A stretch of 64,000 bases of DNA, from contig JBCBBT010000005.1 of NCBI GenBank assembly GCA_038531315.1, positions 1 to 64,000 of the forward strand, written 5' to 3'. The notes beneath the pieces were generated by a model. It searched no databases. It worked only from the letters and a program-made list of their open reading frames with translations, and had not been told where the DNA came from. Both the position numbers and the translations under genes were made by a program. Positions 59,015 to 64,000 of this stretch are shown one piece after another. Position 1 is the first letter of the stretch; each line of letters starts with the position of its first letter. The DNA comes from JAJFFW01 sp038531315 (GTDB taxonomy: Bacteria; Pseudomonadota; Alphaproteobacteria; Caulobacterales; Parvularculaceae).

Positions 59015-59623
59015 TCACACTGACGCGTTCCGCGACGCAGACACGCATTTTTGGACCGGCGTTGTGGTTTCCTTAACAGCGTTGAGGCTGAAGCAGTCAT
59101 CAAATACCGAGCAATAGCAAATCTCGATATTTACGCGCCCCGATTGCGCCAAGGATTGTACGGCGGCGACAAGCGTTGGCGACGTTTGCTGCGCGCTGAC
59201 GCCAAAGGCCACAATATCCTCTCCTGGCGCCAGCACAGCGCCACTGATGCGCACAGTTGAGATTGCGGCTTCTGAAACGTTATCTTCCGTAAACGGCGTG
59301 ACCAACTCACGCCACGATCCAACGATTGCGTCGTCCAGTAAAAGACTCGCGACCATAATGCGCGCCGGACCAATGCCACGATTGCCGATAACGACATTGA
59401 AACGTTCTGCGCCCGCCGACCCGTAATTGTAGTCGCGAATCGTGACATGCGGCCAGACACTCGCCATTTGCTGCTTGCGAACCGCATCAGCTTCATTGAG
59501 CGCAGCGAACAAGGCGACAAGGGCGACGAAAAAACCCGTTACAGCCAGAATCGTTTGTATCACCGAAATACGTACGAAGATACGTTCCGCACGCGTCATT
59601 TTAGGATCCGATGTCGCCGGCAC
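59015..59623 (-). CDS. Membrane-anchored protein of unknown function inside the atp operon
   Basis: This 202-residue protein lies between atpD and atpC on the same strand. One hydrophobic helix (VIQTILAVTGFFVALVALFA, about residues 21-40) follows a short basic N-terminus. A beta-rich domain follows (VWPHVTIRDYNYGSAG, RFNVVIGNRGIGPARI) that I cannot assign. The C-terminal part has four cysteines in about 30 residues (EICYCSVFDDCFSL, VQKCVSASRN). The single helix predicts the domain on the periplasmic side, where cysteines could pair. It starts 19 bp after atpD. Not a known ATP synthase subunit. Confidence 0.8.
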   Translation of the reverse strand: MPATSDPKMTRAERIFVRISVIQTILAVTGFFVALVALFAALNEADAVRKQQMASVWPHVTIRDYNYGSAGAERFNVVIGNRGIGPARIMVASLLLDDAIVGSWRELVTPFTEDNVSEAAISTVRISGAVLAPGEDIVAFGVSAQQTSPTLVAAVQSLAQSGRVNIEICYCSVFDDCFSLNAVKETTTPVQKCVSASRNASV

Positions 59624-59642
59624 AATATGCGTCCATCAACCG

Positions 59643-61079
59643 TTAAGCTGCTTCCGCCGCAAGTTTGCCGGCCTTTTGGATCGCTTCGTCCATAGAGCCG
59701 ACCATGTAGAAAGCCGCCTCCGGCAAGTGGTCATAATCGCCGGCGACCAGTCCCTTGAAACCCTTGATTGTTTCATCAAGCGGCACCTGAACGCCCGGCG
59801 ATCCGGTGAAGACTTCCGCCACGTCGAAGGGTTGCGACAGGAAGCGCTCAACCTTGCGTGCGCGTGCCACGACGAGCTTGTCCTCTTCAGACAATTCATC
59901 CATGCCGAGGATGGCGATAATATCTTGCAGGGCTTTGTAGCGCTGAAGGATGCCCTGAACATCGCGGGCCACCTTATAATGTTCCTCGCCGATCACGCGC
60001 GGATCGAGAATCCGCGACGTCGAGTCAAGCGGGTCAACAGCCGGATATATACCTTTTTCCGCGATCGCTCTGTTCAAAACCGTCGTCGCATCAAGGTGCG
60101 AGAACGACGTCGCCGGCGCCGGGTCGGTGAGGTCGTCCGCAGGCACGTAAATCGCCTGAACCGACGTGATCGAGCCTTTGGTCGTTGTCGTGATGCGCTC
60201 TTGCAGGGCGCCCATATCGGTCGCCAGCGTCGGCTGGTAGCCAACGGCCGACGGGATGCGGCCGAGCAAAGCCGAGACTTCCGAGCCGGCCTGGGTGAAG
60301 CGGAAAATGTTGTCGACAAAGAACAACACGTCCTGACCTTCGTCGCGGAAATGTTCCGCGACCGTCAGACCCGTCAGCGCGACGCGCGCGCGCGCGCCCG
60401 GCGGCTCGTTCATCTGGCCATAGACCAGCGCCGCTTTTGAGCCGTCAGCAGAACCATTATTCTCCTGCGGATCGACGTTCACTTTCGATTCGATCATTTC
60501 CCAGTAAAGGTCGTTGCCTTCGCGGGTCCGCTCGCCGACCCCGGCAAACACGGAATAGCCGCCATGGGTCTTAGCAATGTTGTTGATCAATTCCATGATC
60601 AGAACCGTCTTGCCGACACCCGCGCCGCCAAAAAGGCCGATCTTGCCGCCCTTCGCATACGGACAAAGAAGATCGACGACCTTGATGCCGGTGACAAGGA
60701 CTTCCGCTTCCGTCGATTGCTCAACAAATGGCGGCGCTTCCTGGTGGATACCACGCTTCTGCTCATGCGGGATGGGGCCGGCGTCATCAACGGGCTCGCC
60801 GATAACGTTCATAATGCGGCCAAGCGTGCCGTCGCCGACAGGCACTGAAATCGCTGCGCCCGTATCGGCGACTTCCTGCCCGCGCACTAGCCCCTCCGAG
60901 GAGTCCATCGCGATTGTCCGGACAGTGTTTTGTCCCAGATGCTGAGCGACCTCGAGGACAAGGCGATTGCCGTTATTATCTGTTTCAAGCGCGCTCAGAA
61001 TCGCGGGCAGGTGATCGTCGAATTCCACGTCGACGACGGCGCCGATGACCTGGGCGATGCGGCCGGTTTTATTTGTCAT
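59643..61079 (-). CDS. atpD: F1 ATP synthase beta subunit
   Basis: This 478-residue catalytic subunit has the P-loop GLFGGAGVGKTVLIMEL, the catalytic Glu in AGVGERTREGNDLYWEM, and LLGRIPSAVGYQPTLATDMG. The DELSEED lever motif is DELSEEDKLVVARAR. It is complete and highly conserved. The usual atpG neighbour is displaced upstream by a glycosyltransferase gene (86-bp gap), and an unknown gene rather than atpC follows. Confidence 0.98.
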   Translation of the reverse strand: MTNKTGRIAQVIGAVVDVEFDDHLPAILSALETDNNGNRLVLEVAQHLGQNTVRTIAMDSSEGLVRGQEVADTGAAISVPVGDGTLGRIMNVIGEPVDDAGPIPHEQKRGIHQEAPPFVEQSTEAEVLVTGIKVVDLLCPYAKGGKIGLFGGAGVGKTVLIMELINNIAKTHGGYSVFAGVGERTREGNDLYWEMIESKVNVDPQENNGSADGSKAALVYGQMNEPPGARARVALTGLTVAEHFRDEGQDVLFFVDNIFRFTQAGSEVSALLGRIPSAVGYQPTLATDMGALQERITTTTKGSITSVQAIYVPADDLTDPAPATSFSHLDATTVLNRAIAEKGIYPAVDPLDSTSRILDPRVIGEEHYKVARDVQGILQRYKALQDIIAILGMDELSEEDKLVVARARKVERFLSQPFDVAEVFTGSPGVQVPLDETIKGFKGLVAGDYDHLPEAAFYMVGSMDEAIQKAGKLAAEAA

Positions 61080-61165
61080 GTCTTAACTTCCGTCTTTGTT
61101 GGCAGCCTTCTAGCCGCTCAGCGATTGAATTTCGAGGGGTTTTTCTGCGGTGTTTTAGCTTTCTG

Positions 61166-62191
61166 TCAGGCGGCTTTAGCGGGGCTGGCGACGCGGCCCA
61201 AAAGGGCCCGAAAGGCGTCGGCGACGGCCTCGTCAGAAAACCGCTCCCGCCAGGTCTCAACACCCGCCTCGGCAATCTCTTCGCGCCGGTCGTCATCGCG
61301 CCATAATGCGTTAATGGCGGTGCGCATCGCAGCGGCGTCGCGCGGCGGGACAATAAGCGCGTCCTTGCCGTCGGTCAGGTAGTCCCGTGTCCCAGGACAG
61401 TCGGTGGCGATCGTCGCGACGCCCTGGCCAAGGGATCGCAAAAACGTCACCTGGCCAGACGCCGTGTCGAGATTTGCGACCGGCACGATATTGATGCGAG
61501 CCTTTGCGAGCAGCTGATCGCACTCATCCAGCGTCAGGCCGCTCTGAAACTCAATGTTTTCGCGGCGCGCAAGTCCGTCGGTCAGTTGGGGTTTGGCGAT
61601 AATCAGCACCTTACCGGGAAAATCCTCCGTCGCTGCGACAAGCGTTTCGTAATCCCGGCCCGCCGACCCCATGGCCAGAATGAACGGCGCGTCAGTGTCT
61701 TCTGCGCGGCCATATTTTGGCGCACCGCGTTGCAGCGGAATGAATTGGAAGCGATTTTCAGGCAATCCAAGCCAGTTGGCGTAGCGCGTGCGCTCTTCAT
61801 TGGAGTGGACAACGAATACGGTGACGGAGCGCAGTACAAAGCCCGCGAGGCGGCCTTTCAAACGGTTGGCGGTTGAGCCGAGATTAAACGCCCATGCGAT
61901 GATCGGCGTTCGCCGGAACGTGAACCGCTTGACCAAAGCCGCCGTGAAGGCAAGTTGCGGAAAAACCGTCACAAGGACGTCCGGCTTTTGCGCAAAGGCT
62001 CGCCGCGCATAGCCGATAAATTCCGCCCATTCGCCGGGCTCTGTCACCGGGCCGCGCTGGTGCCAGCTTAATTCACGGCGCGCTCGCTGAATTTTTTGAA
62101 AGATAAAGCCGGGCGCCTCGACGAAGTCGTCGAGCCAGCGCGCATCAGCCTTTTGGAACATGGGCGCAATCATGACCACTTTTGTCGCCAC
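61166..62191 (-). CDS. Glycosyltransferase (GT-B fold) inserted between atpG and atpD
   Basis: This 341-residue protein has an N-terminal domain (KVVMIAPMFQKADARWLDDF, KPDVLVTVFPQLAFTAALVK) and a GT4-like donor domain (FILAMGSAGRDYETLVAAT, EFQSGLTLDECDQLLAKARI). The donor end is QVTFLRSLGQGVATIATDCPGT followed by a C-terminal helical cap. Wording such as SGQVTFLRSLGQG resembles glycan-synthesis transferases. It has no link to ATP synthase function by family. It is co-directional with atpG (56-bp gap) and atpD (86-bp gap), so it is probably read with them. Confidence 0.87.
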   Translation of the reverse strand: MATKVVMIAPMFQKADARWLDDFVEAPGFIFQKIQRARRELSWHQRGPVTEPGEWAEFIGYARRAFAQKPDVLVTVFPQLAFTAALVKRFTFRRTPIIAWAFNLGSTANRLKGRLAGFVLRSVTVFVVHSNEERTRYANWLGLPENRFQFIPLQRGAPKYGRAEDTDAPFILAMGSAGRDYETLVAATEDFPGKVLIIAKPQLTDGLARRENIEFQSGLTLDECDQLLAKARINIVPVANLDTASGQVTFLRSLGQGVATIATDCPGTRDYLTDGKDALIVPPRDAAAMRTAINALWRDDDRREEIAEAGVETWRERFSDEAVADAFRALLGRVASPAKAA

Positions 62192-62247
62192 CGCGTTTCC
62201 CGCTAAAACTTTGTCGGATCGGCGCGCTTGAACGCCGCGCCTTTCGG

Positions 62248-63135
62248 TTAGAGCGCCTCGGCTCCGGAAATGATTTCGATGAGCTCTTTGGTGATCTGCG
62301 CTTGCCGCGCGCGGTTATATTGAAGCGTCAATTTGTCGATCAACTCACCCGCATTGCGGGTTGCGTTATCCATGGCTGTCATCGACGCCGCTTGCTCTGA
62401 GGCGACATTTTCAAGAAGCGCACGGAAAATCTGAACCGAAACATAACGCGGCAGCAGCGCCTTCAAGATTGCGTCTTCTTCCGGCTCATACTCGTAGACC
62501 GCGCCGCCGAGATCAGGCGTCTCAACGCCTTCGGGGGCAATCGCCGGGACAATCTGCTGCGCGGTCGGGACCTGGCTCACGACGTTTTTGAACTTGCCGA
62601 AAAACAACGTCGCAACGTCGAATTCACCAGCATCAAACAACGAGAGAACATGTTCGCCGATGTCTTGCGCTTCGGCAAAACCGACCTGCTTGACTTCGAC
62701 GAAATTGACAGCGTGGATGATCAGGTGACCGTATAGTCGTTTCAATTGGTCGTTACCCTTGCGTCCAACGGTAATGATCTTGATGTCTTTGTCTTTGCCC
62801 TCGCCCTGGAGGCGCGCGATGTGTTCGCGCGCGAGCCGCACGATTGACGAGTTAAAGCCGCCGCACAGGCCTTTGTCGGCGGTCGCGACGATCAGGAGAT
62901 GCTTTTTGTCGTCGCCTGTCCCCGCGAGCAGTTTCGGCGCATTCGGATTGCCTTCAGCGCCCTGGGTCAGGTTCGCGAGCACCGCCTCCATTCGCTCTGT
63001 GTAGGGACGCGATTCCTTGGCGCGCTCCTCGGCGCGACGCAGTTTCGCCGCCGCGACCATTTGCTTGGCCTTGGTGATCTTCTGGGTCGACTTAACCGAG
63101 CTGATCCGGTTTTTTAGGTCTTTCAGTGAGGGCAT
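62248..63135 (-). CDS. atpG: F1 ATP synthase gamma subunit
   Basis: This 295-residue rotor subunit has the N-terminal helix MPSLKDLKNRISSVKSTQKI, the TADKGLCGGFNSSIVRLA core, and the C-terminal helix NATRNAGELIDKLTLQYNRA that turns inside the alpha3beta3 ring. Length and both termini are complete. A 69-residue membrane ORF precedes it by two bases, and a glycosyltransferase gene follows. Confidence 0.97.
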   Translation of the reverse strand: MPSLKDLKNRISSVKSTQKITKAKQMVAAAKLRRAEERAKESRPYTERMEAVLANLTQGAEGNPNAPKLLAGTGDDKKHLLIVATADKGLCGGFNSSIVRLAREHIARLQGEGKDKDIKIITVGRKGNDQLKRLYGHLIIHAVNFVEVKQVGFAEAQDIGEHVLSLFDAGEFDVATLFFGKFKNVVSQVPTAQQIVPAIAPEGVETPDLGGAVYEYEPEEDAILKALLPRYVSVQIFRALLENVASEQAASMTAMDNATRNAGELIDKLTLQYNRARQAQITKELIEIISGAEAL

Positions 63136-63137
63136 GA

Positions 63138-63347
63138 CTAAAGATCCGCTTCACTTCCTTGTTGTGCTTGCGTCCTACGAAAGATTTCGGCCGCCTTGAA
63201 CAAACCAACGATGAACAATCCAGTTGCGACGCCTTTCAATGCGCCGCCCAAAAACGACGTTCCAATTCTCTCTGCGGCCCAAAACATCAGCAAAACACCA
63301 ATGAAAACAGGTCCTGCCGCCAAACCAAAATTTAAGGCCCGTTCCAA
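63138..63347 (-). CDS. Small two-helix membrane protein between atpA and atpG
   Basis: This 69-residue ORF predicts two membrane helices (FGLAAGPVFIGVLLMFWAAE and FLGGALKGVATGLFIVGLFK) and a short polar tail. Its start codon is TTG, 12 bases after the atpA stop and in the same frame, with no visible Shine-Dalgarno; re-initiation after atpA is likely. The atpG ATG lies two bases after its stop. Helix content recalls small AtpI/AtpZ-type accessory proteins, but those normally sit at the front of the Fo operon and I see no specific match. Confidence 0.6.
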   Translation of the reverse strand: MERALNFGLAAGPVFIGVLLMFWAAERIGTSFLGGALKGVATGLFIVGLFKAAEIFRRTQAQQGSEADL

Positions 63348-63359
63348 CGCTAGCGCAGC

Positions 63360-64000
63360 TTAAGAAAAGCTCTTTGAAAATGCGTCGAGCACATCTTTAA
63401 GCTTGGCTTCGTTATCTTCATCGAGCTTTCCGCTGTCGCGAATTGCGGAGAGAATATCAGCATGGTCCGCATGCATTTTACGCAAGAATTCCTCTTCAAA
63501 AGCGCCGACGCGATCAGTCGGGATTTTGTCGAGATATCCGTTAGTGCCTGCGTAGATGACGACGACCTGCTCTTGCACAAGAAGCGGTGAGTATTGCGGC
63601 TGTTTCATCAATTCGGTGAGCCGGTCGCCGCGATTGAGAATTTGCTGCGTCGATGCATCAAGGTCTGATCCAAATTGCGCGAACGCGGCAAGCTCTCGGT
63701 ACTGAGCAAGCTCGCCTTTAATTTTACCAGCGACCTGCTTCATCGCTTTGATCTGAGCCGCAGACCCAACACGCGAAACCGAAAGACCGACGTTCACCGC
63801 CGGGCGAATGCCTTGATAAAAAAGATCTGTTTCGAGGAAGATCTGACCGTCGGTAATCGAAATCACGTTGGTCGGGATATAAGCCGATACGTCGTTCGCC
63901 TGCGTTTCAATAATCGGCAACGCAGTCATTGATCCCGAACCATTGTCGTCGTTCAGTTTCGCGGCGCGTTCAAGAAGTCGCGAGTGCAGGTAGAAAACGT
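63360..64000 (-). CDS. atpA: F1 ATP synthase alpha subunit (partial, C-terminal part)
   Basis: The window holds the C-terminal ~213 residues; the gene continues beyond the right edge. The visible part begins VFYLHSRLLERAAKL. It includes IPTNVISITDGQIFLETDLF, GIRPAVNVGLSVSRVGSAAQ with the catalytic-site arginine finger (SRVGS), and the C-terminal helical domain. Downstream, the usual atpG is preceded by a 69-residue membrane ORF read in the same frame as the atpA stop. Confidence 0.97.
   Translation of the reverse strand, partial: VFYLHSRLLERAAKLNDDNGSGSMTALPIIETQANDVSAYIPTNVISITDGQIFLETDLFYQGIRPAVNVGLSVSRVGSAAQIKAMKQVAGKIKGELAQYRELAAFAQFGSDLDASTQQILNRGDRLTELMKQPQYSPLLVQEQVVVIYAGTNGYLDKIPTDRVGAFEEEFLRKMHADHADILSAIRDSGKLDEDNEAKLKDVLDAFSKSFS

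Noticed and set aside
59442..60440. Plus-strand frame of about 332 codons opposite atpD
   Set aside because: atpD is unmistakable on the minus strand; antisense frames stay open because of GC-skewed codon use.

Overview
This 64 kb window is ordinary, gene-dense chromosomal sequence from an alphaproteobacterium. The evidence is a RegB/RegA redox pair next to SCO1/SenC, an assimilatory sulfate operon with DUF2849 and DUF934 companions, an OxyR–AhpC–AhpD peroxide module, a large TonB-dependent receptor, an intracellular PHB depolymerase, VPLPA-CTERM surface proteins, and an F1 ATP synthase operon in atpA-G-D-C order. GC content is moderate and coding density is high. A marine Parvularculales/Hyphomonadaceae-type host is my guess, not something the sequence proves. 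I saw no insertion sequence, prophage, CRISPR array, rRNA or tRNA gene.

Layout. 1-3.0 kb: the folate/anthranilate pair pabA (cut by the window edge) and pabB, then an AI-2E family membrane protein. 3.0-5.2 kb: oxyR, divergent from ahpC and ahpD, with an OxyR-type operator between them and a strong terminator separating ahpC from ahpD. 5.2-12 kb: a TonB-dependent receptor flanked by two different helical-repeat/2-oxoglutarate dioxygenase fusions. 13-18.4 kb: a minus-strand sulfate/sulfite reduction operon (cysG, DUF2849, GST, cysI, DUF934, cysH) with a divergent GcvA-like LysR gene. 20-23.2 kb: a SufU-like scaffold gene, cysS, folE and hisI. 23-29 kb: DUF2270, a MATE exporter, the overlapping TPR–DUF952–pyrD operon and a Bcr/CflA exporter. 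29-33.8 kb: rimM, an anchored trypsin-like protease, trmD and rplS, then a SRPBCC protein. 33.8-46.8 kb: bioB, a PhoD phosphatase, an M28 peptidase, two paralogous VPLPA-CTERM proteins, a glycosyltransferase, a secreted redoxin, mdh, an outer-membrane barrel, a Na+:alanine symporter and phaZ. 47-51.3 kb: SCO1, a Sel1-repeat prolyl hydroxylase, RegB and RegA. 51.3-58.4 kb: an M16 peptidase, hydrolases, rppH, an RluA-type pseudouridine synthase and a third VPLPA-CTERM protein. 58.5-64 kb: the F1 ATP synthase genes.

Most genes are housekeeping. The features that stand out are: (1) the atp operon is interrupted three times, by a 69-residue membrane ORF after atpA, a glycosyltransferase between atpG and atpD, and a membrane-anchored cysteine-bearing protein between atpD and atpC; (2) three unrelated Fe(II)/2OG dioxygenase domains, each fused to an N-terminal TPR or Sel1 array, lie within 45 kb, one beside RegBA/SCO1 and two beside the TonB receptor; (3) several long perfect inverted repeats lie in intergenic DNA; (4) a strong terminator separates ahpC from ahpD. 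All family calls are from reading motifs; no database search was possible.
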